From the NCBI GenBank assembly GCA_021794525.1, contig JAJYQP010000108.1, positions 1-55,143 of the forward strand: 55,143 nucleotides of DNA, read 5' to 3'. Within the stretch, counting starts at the first letter, position 1. The number at the start of each line of letters is the position of its first letter. The translations under genes were made by a program, and so were the position numbers. This DNA comes from Pseudomonadota bacterium (GTDB lineage Bacteria; Pseudomonadota; Alphaproteobacteria; Sphingomonadales; Sphingomonadaceae). This document shows, one piece after another, positions 9,172 through 18,036 of this stretch. The notes under the pieces are model-generated. The model saw only the letters and a program-made list of their open reading frames with translations, made no database searches and was not told the origin of the DNA.

Positions 9172-11649
9172 TCAGGCGGCGACGGTCTGCTGTCCCAGCA
9201 CCTCCGCCACCTTGGCATTGATCTGCGCGACCGAGAACGGCTTCGGAATGAAATGCATATTCGCGATATCGATCTGGTTACGTAGCTGTTCCTCGGCGTA
9301 ACCGGACATGAACAGGATCGGGATGTCCGGCTTCACATTGCGGATCGCGCGCGCCATCGCCGGGCCGTCCATCGCGGGCATGACGACATCGGAGAGGATG
9401 AGATCGAACTCGGTATCGCCATTGGCGACGATGCCCAGCCCCTCCTCGCCGTCGCGTGCTGCGGTGACGGAATAGCCGGCGCGGGTCAGCGCCCGCTCGG
9501 CGACCGCGCGGACCATGTCCTCGTCCTCGACCAGCAGGATGTTCGCCCCGCCCGTCCAGTCGCTGGCGCTGGCTTCGGGGGCGGGGAGCGGTGGCGACTG
9601 GACGAGTTCGCCGCGGTGGACGGGGAGGTAGACGGTGAAGCGTGCCCCGCCCGGCGCCCCATCCGCCCCGGCGACGTTATCGGCGAAGATGAAGCCGTTC
9701 GACTGCTTGACGATGCCGTAGACGGTCGACAGGCCGAGCCCGGTGCCCTTGCCCTGCTCCTTGGTGGTGAAGAACGGCTCGAAGATCTTGTTGATCACCG
9801 CATCGGGAATGCCGCCGCCGGTGTCCTGCACGATAAGCGCGGTGTAGTCGTCGGCGGGCATGATATCGATGCCCATCTTGCGCACGTCGCGGGCGGAGAC
9901 GCGGCGGGTCGCCATGGTGAGGCGGCCGATGGTGTCCTTGCCCAGCTTCGCCGCATGGCTCTGCATCGCATCGCGGGCATTGACCGCGAGGTTGATGATG
10001 ACCTGCTCGAGCTGCTGCGGATCGGCGCGCACCGGGCCCAGTTCGCGGTCGTGCCGGACGCTGAGGTCGATCGAGGGGCCGAGCAGCCGCTTCAGAAGCT
10101 GGCTGACCTCGCTCACCACGTCGGGCAGCTGGAGCACCACGGGCCGCAGCGTCTGCTGGCGGCTGAAGGCGAGCAGCTGTCGCGTCAGGCTCGCCGCGCG
10201 GTTCGAATTGGCGCGGATCTGCTGGATGTCGTCATAGTCGCTGTCGCCCGGGGTGTGGCGCAGCAGCATGAGGTCGCAATAGCCGATGATTGCGGTCAGC
10301 ACGTTGTTGAAGTCGTGCGCGACACCGCCCGCGAGCTGGCCCACCGCCTGCATCTTGGTGGCCTGCGCCACCTGGCGGCGCAGGCGCTTCTCCTCGGTGG
10401 AATCGCTGATCGAGAGCAGCACCGCCGCCTCGCCAAGCCCGCGCACGCCGGCGAGGCCGATCGAGACCGGCTCCTCCTTGTCGCCCGCGAGGCGCACCGC
10501 CATGTCACCGCTGGACGCCACGCCCTTGGCGAAGCGGCGCACCGAGTCCGCGATGGCCGCCTTGTCCTCGCGCACCACCAGGTCGCTCGGGAAGGCGGGC
10601 AGCGGCTGGTCCTCGCGCTCCACCGCGCGCAGGAAGGCCTTATTGGCGAACAGGAAACGCCCGTCGCGATCGGTCATGGCGAGGCCGAGCGGCAGGGCCG
10701 AGAGCAGCGTCTCGAGCTGCGGGAAGGCGCTGTCGGCATCGCTGCGCCAGCTCGACCCGATGCCCACGCTGCTGTCGACGAGCAGCATGAGCGAGGGTGC
10801 CTGGTCGGGCTGCAATCCGCGGCTGTTGCGTTCCTCGAGCGGAATGTGGATCAGGGTCTGGGGCGAACCCTGCTGGCCTTCGCGGGCGAAGAAGATGCGG
10901 TCGCGCTCGTCGGCGCGCAGCAGCTTCACGAATTCCTGGCCGAGCAGGTTGGACCGGCCATCCTCGGCCGCGCGCTCGACGAGGCCCGGCGTGTGTCCCA
11001 GCACCACCCCGTCCGGCCCGACGAGGGCGAATTCGAGGCCGGCGCGCGACAGCATCCCGCCCATCATCCCGTTGATCTGTTCGAGCAACCCGGAATAGCC
11101 ACGCTCGACCACGATCTCGGCGAAATGCCAGACGAGATAGTCCTCGCCCCGCCCCGCGCGACCGACCACCAGGCTGAAGCTCCGGTCCTCGCCCTCGCGG
11201 ACCAGCTTGGCCGCCTCGCCCGTGCCATCGCGCCAGGCGGTGCGGGCCGCCTGTGACAGGAGTTCGCCGCTCGTGCCGGTGAAGCCGAGGTCGGACGGGG
11301 GGGCGACCGAGGCGAACCAACGCTGGTAGCTGGCGTTGGCGCAGACGAGGCGGTTGGCGCGATCGGTGACCGCGATGGCGCGCCCGGGGTTATCGATGGC
11401 GGCGGCGGTGACCGTCCAGTCGGGCAAGGCGATGTCGGGCTCGGCCGCATTCCGGCCCAGCCGCAGCGCGAAACTCAGCGCCAGCACCAGCACCACCACC
11501 CCGCCCGCGTAGGACGCGGCGACCAGCGCGCTGCCCGACGCGATCCACACCAGCAGCACCGAAACCACGATCGCCCCGCCCAGCGCCAGGCCGAGCCGCG
11601 CGGTGGGAGGATCGTCGATTGCGGCGAGGCGCTCGGCAAAGCTCGTCAT
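9172..11649 (-). CDS. cckA: Hybrid sensor histidine kinase CckA
   Basis: An 825-residue membrane hybrid kinase that, in alphaproteobacteria, feeds phosphate through ChpT to CtrA to control the cell cycle. Two transmembrane helices lie at ~20-65. PAS-like segments follow (TVTAAAIDNPGRAIAVTDRANRLVC is cut short here; ALPLGLAMTDRDGRFLFANKAF at ~319). The H box is GGVAHDFNNVLTAIIGY with His445. The ATPase domain shows the N box (NLAVNARDA), G1 (VQDTGGGIPD) and G2 (GKGTGLGLSTVYGIV). The receiver domain at ~700-825 has LLVEDED, phospho-acceptor Asp754 (LILSDVVMP) and Lys in FIPKPF. ATG 11649 overlaps the stop of the upstream DUF2062 gene by four bases, so the two are translationally coupled. Confidence 0.95.
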   Translation of the reverse strand: MTSFAERLAAIDDPPTARLGLALGGAIVVSVLLVWIASGSALVAASYAGGVVVLVLALSFALRLGRNAAEPDIALPDWTVTAAAIDNPGRAIAVTDRANRLVCANASYQRWFASVAPPSDLGFTGTSGELLSQAARTAWRDGTGEAAKLVREGEDRSFSLVVGRAGRGEDYLVWHFAEIVVERGYSGLLEQINGMMGGMLSRAGLEFALVGPDGVVLGHTPGLVERAAEDGRSNLLGQEFVKLLRADERDRIFFAREGQQGSPQTLIHIPLEERNSRGLQPDQAPSLMLLVDSSVGIGSSWRSDADSAFPQLETLLSALPLGLAMTDRDGRFLFANKAFLRAVEREDQPLPAFPSDLVVREDKAAIADSVRRFAKGVASSGDMAVRLAGDKEEPVSIGLAGVRGLGEAAVLLSISDSTEEKRLRRQVAQATKMQAVGQLAGGVAHDFNNVLTAIIGYCDLMLLRHTPGDSDYDDIQQIRANSNRAASLTRQLLAFSRQQTLRPVVLQLPDVVSEVSQLLKRLLGPSIDLSVRHDRELGPVRADPQQLEQVIINLAVNARDAMQSHAAKLGKDTIGRLTMATRRVSARDVRKMGIDIMPADDYTALIVQDTGGGIPDAVINKIFEPFFTTKEQGKGTGLGLSTVYGIVKQSNGFIFADNVAGADGAPGGARFTVYLPVHRGELVQSPPLPAPEASASDWTGGANILLVEDEDMVRAVAERALTRAGYSVTAARDGEEGLGIVANGDTEFDLILSDVVMPAMDGPAMARAIRNVKPDIPILFMSGYAEEQLRNQIDIANMHFIPKPFSVAQINAKVAEVLGQQTVAA

Positions 11650-12266
11650 GCCGGGCAGTCCGGTGCCGGGGCATTGGGGGTGGACTTAGCCAGCGTCTCC
11701 TCATGCCGCCGCGCGAGTGCCGCCGTAAGCCGCCGCTTGCGCCGCCGCGCCACGACCGGGCGCCAGACCCAAGTCGCCAGTACATAGCCTAGCGAGGCGG
11801 CCACCACCGAGAACACCGCCAGCCCGACCAGCACGGCCGGTGCCGCGTCGGAGAAGAACCAGCGTGTCCATTCGCCCAGCGAGGCCCCGCGGTCCATCAT
11901 CGCGTAAACGGTGGCCGTGTCGGCGTGAAAGCCCAAGAAGTTCCCGATCGCTGCCGAGAAGATCAGGATCAGCGGGGTGGTGAGCGGGTTGGAGAGAAAG
12001 GTCATCGCCACGGCGATCGGAATATTGCCGCGGGCCGGCACGCACATCAGCGCGGCACCCACGATCTGCACCCCCGGGATCAGCGCGAAGATGCCGACCA
12101 GCAGCCCGACCGCGGTTCCGCGCGGGACCGAGCGCCGGGTGAACCGCCACAGCTCCTGCCGCGCGGCGAGATGGCGCGTCCAGCGGCTGTCCTCCAGCTG
12201 CTCGCGCGTGGGCATATTCCTGCGGATCAGGTCCGCCAGAAAGCTCTTTGATTTTGGTCCCGTCAT
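11646..12266 (-). CDS. DUF2062 domain membrane protein
   Basis: A 206-residue inner-membrane protein. After a charged ~45-residue N-terminus come the DUF2062 hydrophobic segments, including the motif MTFLSNPLTTPLILIFSAAIG (NP-TTP core), and a last helix around APAVLVGLAVFSVVAASLGY, followed by a basic tail. The family is widespread in proteobacteria and its biochemical function is not known. The gene lies downstream of smpB and overlaps cckA, an arrangement shared with related genomes, which suggests an envelope or cell-cycle link but does not prove one. Confidence 0.85.
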   Translation of the reverse strand: MTGPKSKSFLADLIRRNMPTREQLEDSRWTRHLAARQELWRFTRRSVPRGTAVGLLVGIFALIPGVQIVGAALMCVPARGNIPIAVAMTFLSNPLTTPLILIFSAAIGNFLGFHADTATVYAMMDRGASLGEWTRWFFSDAAPAVLVGLAVFSVVAASLGYVLATWVWRPVVARRRKRRLTAALARRHEETLAKSTPNAPAPDCPA

Positions 12267-12387
12267 TGCAACCGGCCCGCAATGGTCGGCACCGCCGGAA
12301 AGCGCAAGGGGGGCGCAAGGCGGTTATGCGACGGAGCGGCCATGGCAAACGATGTGGGCCCGAACGGTACCCCTGCAATGGCGACGG

Positions 12388-12870
12388 TCAGCTTTTTTCC
12401 CGCATCAGGCGAGCCTTGTCGCGCTTCCAGTCGCGTTCCTTGATAGTGGCCCGCTTGTCGACGTTCTGCTTGCCCTTGGCGAGCGCGAGTTCGACCTTCG
12501 CGCGGCCGGTGCGGTTGAAGTAGATCGAGAGCGGCACCAGCGTCATGCCCTTGCGCTCGACGGCACCGAACAGCTTCTCGACCTCGCGCGCGTGGAGCAG
12601 TAGCTTCCTCGGCCGGCGCGGTTCATGGTTGAGGCGGTTGCCGTGCGAATATTCGGGGATGTTGGCGTTGACCAGCCAGACCTCGCCGTCCCGCACCTCG
12701 GCATAGCTCTCCTTGATGCTCGCCTCGCCCGCGCGCAGCGCCTTGACCTCGGTGCCGGTGAGCGCCAGCCCGGCCTCGTAAGTGTCCTCCACGAAGTAAT
12801 CGAACCGCACGCGCCGGTTGTCGGCGACGGTCTTGACCTTGTCGAAGGTGACGGGTTTCGGGCGAGCCAT
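12388..12870 (-). CDS. smpB: SsrA-binding protein SmpB
   Basis: A 160-residue partner of tmRNA in ribosome rescue; it delivers tmRNA-Ala to stalled ribosomes. The OB-fold core is evident: [39 protein letters not shown], and [20 protein letters not shown] with the conserved tmRNA-binding surface. The basic C-terminal tail ([12 protein letters not shown]) that inserts in the mRNA channel is present. The open frame extends far upstream to 13950, but ATG 12870 gives the normal N-terminus; the upstream part is antisense to the next gene. The ssrA gene is not in the window. Confidence 0.97.
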   Translation of the reverse strand: MARPKPVTFDKVKTVADNRRVRFDYFVEDTYEAGLALTGTEVKALRAGEASIKESYAEVRDGEVWLVNANIPEYSHGNRLNHEPRRPRKLLLHAREVEKLFGAVERKGMTLVPLSIYFNRTGRAKVELALAKGKQNVDKRATIKERDWKRDKARLMREKS

Positions 12871-12969
12871 AGGGGCGCGGCATCTAGGCGCTCCGGGCGC
12901 AAAGTCCAAGCGGCGCTTTTCGCTTGCCAAGCATGGGCGACGTGGCGAATGCGCCGCGAGGGAGAGGCG

Positions 12970-14046
12970 ATGGATCAGCCGGCGGTCACGATACAGCCAT
13001 TCGAAATCGCAGGCGAGCCGGTTGCGCCGGGGGAACGGCGCACCTTGTCGATCCCGGTGAGCCGCCAGCTCACCGGCCTGTCCGCCAGCCTGGCGCTGCA
13101 AGTCCTCCACGGCACCCGCCCCGGCCCCTGCGTGTTCGTGAGCGGCGCGATCCACGGGGACGAGATCAACGGCGTCGCCATCGTCCAGCGGCTCGCCCGC
13201 GACCTCGACCCGCAAGCGCTGGCGGGCACGCTCATCCTCGCCCCGGCGGTCAACATCTACGGCCTCGCCGCGCACGAACGCTACCTGCCCGACCGGCGCG
13301 ATCTCAACCGCTCCTTCCCCGGCAACGCGAAGGGCTCGCTCGCGGCGCAGCTGGCCTATACGTTTCTCACCCATGTGATCGAGCGGTGCACGCTGGGGAT
13401 CGATCTCCACACCGCCGCGGTGCATCGATACAACCTCCCCCAGATCCGCATCGCGGAAGGCAATCCCTATCTCGTCGAGCTGGCGATGGCCTTCGCGGCG
13501 CCGGTCATCGTCGAGAGCCCGTTGCGCGACGGATCGATGCGCGACCTTGCCCACCAGCGCGGCACGCCGATGCTGCTTCTGGAGGCGGGCGAGGCGCTGC
13601 GGTTCGACGAGATTTCGATCGACATCGGCACCGAGGGGGTGAAGCGCGTGCTCGCCCATATCGGCATGATCGCGGCGGACGACGGGCTCGCCAGCGTCGG
13701 CATCCCGGCCCGCGCCAACCGGTCGAGCTGGGTGCGCAGCCCCCGCGGCGGCATCCTCCACCGCGAGCGGCGCAGCGGCGACACGGTGCACGAGGGCGAC
13801 CTCCTCGCCACTGTCACCGGCCTGTTCGGCGAGGACGCGATGGCCATGCCCAGCCCGGTCGACGGCATCATCATCGGCCACGCGACGCTGCCGGTGGTGA
13901 ACCAGGGCGACGCGATCTTCCACGTAGCGCAGGTCGCCAATCTCGAACACGCCGGCGAGGCGATAGAAAGCATCACCGAAGCCATCCGCGCCAGCGAACC
14001 CGAAGGCCGCGCCCAGCCGATGCTGGACGAGGACGAGGTGATCTAA
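12970..14046 (+). CDS. Succinylglutamate desuccinylase / aspartoacylase family zinc deacylase
   Basis: A 358-residue zinc-dependent deacylase of the AstE/AspA (M14-like) family. The zinc motif HGDE is in [16 protein letters not shown] (residues ~62-65) and the third ligand in GIDLHTAA (~143). [14 protein letters not shown] matches the substrate-binding Arg/Asn segment. The C-terminal ~90 residues form a biotinyl/lipoyl-like beta domain ([21 protein letters not shown]). ATG 12970 is preceded by GGAGAGG at good spacing. The exact N-acyl substrate is not readable. It is transcribed away from smpB and, with the next gene, separates smpB from dapA. Confidence 0.9.
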   Translation: MDQPAVTIQPFEIAGEPVAPGERRTLSIPVSRQLTGLSASLALQVLHGTRPGPCVFVSGAIHGDEINGVAIVQRLARDLDPQALAGTLILAPAVNIYGLAAHERYLPDRRDLNRSFPGNAKGSLAAQLAYTFLTHVIERCTLGIDLHTAAVHRYNLPQIRIAEGNPYLVELAMAFAAPVIVESPLRDGSMRDLAHQRGTPMLLLEAGEALRFDEISIDIGTEGVKRVLAHIGMIAADDGLASVGIPARANRSSWVRSPRGGILHRERRSGDTVHEGDLLATVTGLFGEDAMAMPSPVDGIIIGHATLPVVNQGDAIFHVAQVANLEHAGEAIESITEAIRASEPEGRAQPMLDEDEVI

Positions 14047-14102
14047 GCAAATCGGGAACCAGCGGAGATTTCACGCGGTCAATACCGTGAAGGAGAAAGC
14101 CG

Positions 14103-14399
14103 ATGCCACGCGGAGATAAGAGCGCCTATACCGACAAGCAAAAGCGTGAGGCCCAACATATCGAAAAAGGCTACGAGAAGCGCGGCATGCCCAGGAAGGA
14201 GGCCGAGGCGCGCGCCTGGGCGACGGTCAACAAGAACACCGGCGGCGGCAACAAGTCCGGTTCGGGGCGGGGCAAAGCGGATACCAATGCCGCCAGCGCC
14301 AAGGGCGGGCGCGCGCACAAGTCCGGCTCCCTCGAGCAACGCAGCGCCGCTGCCAGAAAGGGCTGGGACACGCGGCGGAAAAACGCGAAAAAGGGTTGA
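14103..14399 (+). CDS. Small basic Gly/Lys-rich protein, often annotated as plasmid stabilization protein
   Basis: A 98-residue, strongly basic protein starting MPRGDKSAYTDKQKREAQHI and including the motif EAEARAWATVNK, a Gly/Ser-rich centre (GGGNKSGSGRGK) and a Lys/Arg-rich tail (RKGWDTRRKNAKKG). Similar proteins in sphingomonads carry the automatic label plasmid stabilization protein, which has little experimental support. AAGGAG stands before ATG 14103. It follows the deacylase by 56 bases and converges on dapA, whose stop lies two bases beyond. A nucleic-acid-binding role is plausible from charge but is an inference. Confidence 0.75.
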   Translation: MPRGDKSAYTDKQKREAQHIEKGYEKRGMPRKEAEARAWATVNKNTGGGNKSGSGRGKADTNAASAKGGRAHKSGSLEQRSAAARKGWDTRRKNAKKG

Positions 14400-14400
14400 G

Positions 14401-15282
14401 CTATACTAGCCCGGCCTGCGCCAGCGCAGCGTCCACTGCTGCCTTGGCGTTATCCGAGCACTCCACCAGCGGCAGGCGCACCTCTGGCGTCACCCAGTCG
14501 TGCACCCGGCTCAGCGCGTATTTCACCGGCGCGGGGCTGGCGTCGGAGAACATGGCGTAGTGGAGCGGGAACAGCCGGTCGTTCAGCTCGCGCGCGCGCT
14601 TCAGCTCGTTGGCCGCGATGGCCTCGTGGAATTCGGCGCACAGCCTGGGCGCGACATTCGCCGTCACCGAGATGCAGCCGCGCCCGCCTGCCGCGGCATG
14701 GGGCAGCCAGAGCTCGTCGTTGCCCGAAAGCTGGCAGAACTCGCGCCCGATGCCCATGCGGTGGTCGGCCACGCGGCTGAGGTCGCCGCTCGCGTCCTTG
14801 ATGGCGACGATGCGCTGCGGATATTTCCGCACCAGCTCCACCACCGTCTCGTCCAGGATGTCGGTCACCGTGCGCGCGGGAACGTTGTAGAGCACGATCG
14901 GCAAATCGCTGTTCTCGGCCAGATGGCTGAAGTGCGCGATTAGCCCGGCCTGCCCCGGCCGGTTGTAGTAGGGCGCGACGCAGAGCCCCGCCGCGGCCCC
15001 GGCCTTCTGCGAAAAACGCATATGCAACAGCGCGTTGTTGGTATCGTTGGACCCGCAACCCGCGATCACCGGCACGCGGCCCGCAGCCTGCTCGATACAG
15101 ACCTCGATCACCCGGTGATGCTCGGCATTCGAAATTGTCGATGCCTCTCCGGTCGTACCGCAGGCGACCAGCGCGCTGCTGCCCTGATCGATCTGCCAGT
15201 CCACCAGCCGGCGGAAGGCGCGCTCGTCGAACGCCCCGTCGCGAAAAGGAGTCACCAGAGCGGGAATCGAACCTGAAAACAT
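14401..15282 (-). CDS. dapA: 4-hydroxy-tetrahydrodipicolinate synthase
   Basis: A 293-residue TIM-barrel enzyme that condenses pyruvate with aspartate semialdehyde, the first committed step of lysine and diaminopimelate synthesis. Visible motifs are VACGTTGEAST (residues ~39-49), Tyr132 in VLYNVPART and the Schiff-base Lys162 in RIVAIKDASGDL. Length and start (MFSGSIPALVTPF) are canonical. It is divergent from the lytic transglycosylase, with about 83 bases between the two starts for both promoters. Confidence 0.97.
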   Translation of the reverse strand: MFSGSIPALVTPFRDGAFDERAFRRLVDWQIDQGSSALVACGTTGEASTISNAEHHRVIEVCIEQAAGRVPVIAGCGSNDTNNALLHMRFSQKAGAAAGLCVAPYYNRPGQAGLIAHFSHLAENSDLPIVLYNVPARTVTDILDETVVELVRKYPQRIVAIKDASGDLSRVADHRMGIGREFCQLSGNDELWLPHAAAGGRGCISVTANVAPRLCAEFHEAIAANELKRARELNDRLFPLHYAMFSDASPAPVKYALSRVHDWVTPEVRLPLVECSDNAKAAVDAALAQAGLV

Positions 15283-15365
15283 TGCGTTGGCTCCGGCGAG
15301 GGGTCATTCGGATGGCGGCGGGGCAATGGTGCCGTTCACCGCCTGATAAGGAGGCGGTCCGCACA

Positions 15366-17321
15366 ATGTCCAGCATGGTTAGATCGATCACTGGACAGGT
15401 TTTTCTCGGCACCGCAGCCTTCCTCTTTTCCGCCAGCGCGCAGGCGCAAGACGCCGCGAGCTGGGACGAGGCGCGCACCAGTCTCGTGGCGCAGGGTCCG
15501 GGACGCCTCGCCCCCGCCATCAGCCAGTGGGAATATCTGATCGCGCGCGACAATTTGCCGTTCCAGGACTACGCGAATTTCGTCACCGCATACCCCGATT
15601 TTCCCCGTAGCGAGACACTGCGCCGCCGCGCCGAGGCCGCGCTGGAGCGGGGCAATCCGGGTTCCGCGCAGGTGCTCGCCTTCTTCGCCAAGGCGCCACC
15701 GCTGACCAATGCCGGGCGCGCTGCCCACGCGCAGGCGCTGGCGATGGCGGGCCGGCCAGAGGCGCTCGCCGCCGCGCGCGCGGCCTGGCGCGGGGGAAAG
15801 ATGCCGCCCGCCGCGGAGGCCGATATCGCCAGCCGCTTCGCCTTGCGCTTCAGCCCGGATGACAATCTCGCCCGCATGGATTCGCTGCTGTGGCAGAGCG
15901 AGACCGAGAGCGCGGCACGGCAGGTTGTGCGCATCTCCGGCCCGGAGCGCGACCTCGCGATGGCGCGGCTTTCCCTGGTGCAGGGCCAGTTGCCCGAAAC
16001 AGCGGGGCTGACCGTGCCCGCGAACGCGCTGCGCGATCCGGGCTATGTCTATAACCTCGCCCGCTATCACCGGACCAGGGGCAATATGCCCGCCGCGATC
16101 GCGCTGCTTGCCACTCGCCCCAGGGTCGACCGCCTTCCGCTCGACCAGGAAGCAATGATCGCGGAGCTGCTGCGCGTCGCGCGGGCGGCCGGGGCCGACA
16201 GCGGGGCGCGGATCGCGGGGCAGACCGACGATCTGTTCGCGCCCGGTGCCGACCTCACGGCCAAGAGCTATCGCCTGCGCGACGACTACACCTCGCTGAT
16301 GTGGCTGGGCGGGACCAGGGTGCTGTGGGATCTCGGTGACGGCCGCCGCGCCGCGCCGCTGTTCTACCGCTATGGGGCCGCCGCCAAGACGCCGCAGACC
16401 CGTTCCAAGGGCTTCTTCTGGGCCGGTCGTGCCGCCGCGCGTGGAGGGGACCGCAAGGAAGCCGCGCGCTATTACGAGATGGCCGCCGCCTATCCGGAGC
16501 GGTTCTACGGCCAGCTCGCGATCAAGGAGCTGGGTCGGCCCCAGCCCAGCTTCGCGACCGGCACCGTGGCGCAGCCCAGCGCCGCGCAGCAGGCGGCGTT
16601 CGATGCAAGCTCGCTGGTGCGGGCGGTGCGCGAGGTTGCGCGCGACGCGCCCTGGCGCACCGGCATCCAGTTCTACCGCGAGCTCGCCGACCAGGCCCAG
16701 ACGCCGGAGCAGCACGCGATGGTCTCCGCCCTCGCCCGCCAGATCGGGCGGCGCGACCTCGCCGTGATCCTGTCGGACGCGGCGGGAACCAACGGGCTCG
16801 GCGGCTACGTCGCGCTTGGCTATCCGACCGTGTCGACCCCTCCCGGCACCGACTGGACCATGGTTCACGCCATCGCCCGGCAGGAAAGCCAGTTCGCCGA
16901 CAATGCCATAAGCCACGCCGGGGCGCGCGGGCTGATGCAGCTGATGCCCGGCACCGCGAAGGAGCAGGCGGGTAAGATGGGCATCACCTATATGTCCGCC
17001 GACCTCATTTCCTCGCCGTCCACCAACATCCGGCTGGGCGACGGCTATTTCGCGCGGATGATGAGCTATTACGGTGGCAGCTATCCGCTGGCGGTGGCGG
17101 CTTACAACGCCGGCCCGGGGAACGTGAACAAGTGGCTGCGCGCCAACGGCGATCCGCGCAGCGGGGCCGTGGCGTGGCTGGACTGGATCGAGCGCATCCC
17201 GCTGTCGGAGACCCGCAACTACGTCCAGCGCGTGATCGAGAACGCCGCCGCCTACGAGCAGCTCTATCCCGCCAAAGCGCAGCTCGGCCGCAGCCGGACG
17301 GTCGCCGAATTTCTGCGCTAG
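15366..17321 (+). CDS. Soluble lytic murein transglycosylase (Slt70 type)
   Basis: A 651-residue periplasmic enzyme. A signal peptide (residues ~1-28, LGTAAFLFSASAQAQ) is followed by a long alpha-superhelical U domain and a C-terminal lysozyme-like SLT domain. The catalytic Glu (~507) is in AIARQESQFADNAISHAGARG, followed by LMQLMPGTAKEQA and the VAAYNAGPGNVNKWL motif. The reaction cleaves the MurNAc-GlcNAc bond to form 1,6-anhydroMurNAc. The frame runs open from 15135, but AAGGAGG at 15349-15355 sets ATG 15366 as the start. The SLT-dapA divergent pair is seen in other sphingomonads. Confidence 0.95.
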   Translation: MSSMVRSITGQVFLGTAAFLFSASAQAQDAASWDEARTSLVAQGPGRLAPAISQWEYLIARDNLPFQDYANFVTAYPDFPRSETLRRRAEAALERGNPGSAQVLAFFAKAPPLTNAGRAAHAQALAMAGRPEALAAARAAWRGGKMPPAAEADIASRFALRFSPDDNLARMDSLLWQSETESAARQVVRISGPERDLAMARLSLVQGQLPETAGLTVPANALRDPGYVYNLARYHRTRGNMPAAIALLATRPRVDRLPLDQEAMIAELLRVARAAGADSGARIAGQTDDLFAPGADLTAKSYRLRDDYTSLMWLGGTRVLWDLGDGRRAAPLFYRYGAAAKTPQTRSKGFFWAGRAAARGGDRKEAARYYEMAAAYPERFYGQLAIKELGRPQPSFATGTVAQPSAAQQAAFDASSLVRAVREVARDAPWRTGIQFYRELADQAQTPEQHAMVSALARQIGRRDLAVILSDAAGTNGLGGYVALGYPTVSTPPGTDWTMVHAIARQESQFADNAISHAGARGLMQLMPGTAKEQAGKMGITYMSADLISSPSTNIRLGDGYFARMMSYYGGSYPLAVAAYNAGPGNVNKWLRANGDPRSGAVAWLDWIERIPLSETRNYVQRVIENAAAYEQLYPAKAQLGRSRTVAEFLR

Positions 17322-17337
17322 CCCGCGTGGCGGCACA

Positions 17338-17805
17338 CTACACGACGAGCGGGACGCCGGGCTCGTATTTGCTGGTGCGGATGGTGAGGCTGGTCTTCAC
17401 GCTCGCGACATTGGGCGCGGGCGTCAGCTTGCTGGTCAGGAAATCCTGGAAGCTCTGCAAATCGCGGCTGACGATCTTGAGGATGAAATCGATCTCGCCG
17501 TTGAGCATGTGCACTTCGCGCACTTCCGGCAGGTCGTGCATTGCCGCCTCGAAGGCGCGGAGCGATTCCTCGGCCTGGCTCTTCAAGCTGACCATGGCGA
17601 AGACGGTGATGGTAAAGCCCAGCTTCGAGGCGTCGAGCTCCGCGTGGTATCCGCGGATGATCCCGTCCTCCTCCAGCGCGCGTACCCGCCGCAGGCACGG
17701 CGGCGCGGTGAGTCCCACGCGCTGGGCCAGATCGACATTGGTGATCCGCCCCTCGTTCTGGAGCTCGGCGAGAAGCTGTCGATCGATCGTATCGAGATGC
17801 GCCAT
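17338..17805 (-). CDS. Lrp/AsnC family transcriptional regulator
   Basis: A 155-residue regulator. The N-terminal winged helix reads LDTIDRQLLAELQNEGR and NVDLAQRVGLTAPPCLRRVRAL, typical of Lrp. The C-terminal RAM ligand-binding domain includes GYHAELDASKLGF, DLPEVREVHMLNGEIDFIL and PNVASVKTSLTIRTSKY. Such proteins form octamers and respond to amino acids. The gene converges on the transglycosylase and has no adjacent amino-acid gene, so its effector cannot be inferred. The start at ATG 17805 is standard. Confidence 0.93.
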   Translation of the reverse strand: MAHLDTIDRQLLAELQNEGRITNVDLAQRVGLTAPPCLRRVRALEEDGIIRGYHAELDASKLGFTITVFAMVSLKSQAEESLRAFEAAMHDLPEVREVHMLNGEIDFILKIVSRDLQSFQDFLTSKLTPAPNVASVKTSLTIRTSKYEPGVPLVV

Positions 17806-18036
17806 GGCTCGGCCCCCGGTTATGCGACCGCCGGATTACGCGCCGGCGAACTCTTTGGCGCAAGCTTCGGCATTAATCCTGCTGCGCCCGGATAATTTTA
17901 TTTTCATGCCAGCGCCCGTCCCGCTTTGCAACGCGGGGGAAAACTTTTGTCCGGGCTGGCGCGCGATCGGTTATCGGAGTTGAGAGGACGGGCCCAGCCG
18001 CGCCGGGGGAATGCGCGGTGGCTCCCGCAGGGATCT

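Noticed and set aside
9616..11256. A 546-codon plus-strand frame
   Set aside because: Antisense to cckA, with low-complexity Arg/His/Ala composition and no ribosome-binding site.
14103..14399. A plasmid maintenance function
   Set aside because: The label comes from automatic annotation of similar proteins. Nothing in the sequence or context points to plasmid maintenance.
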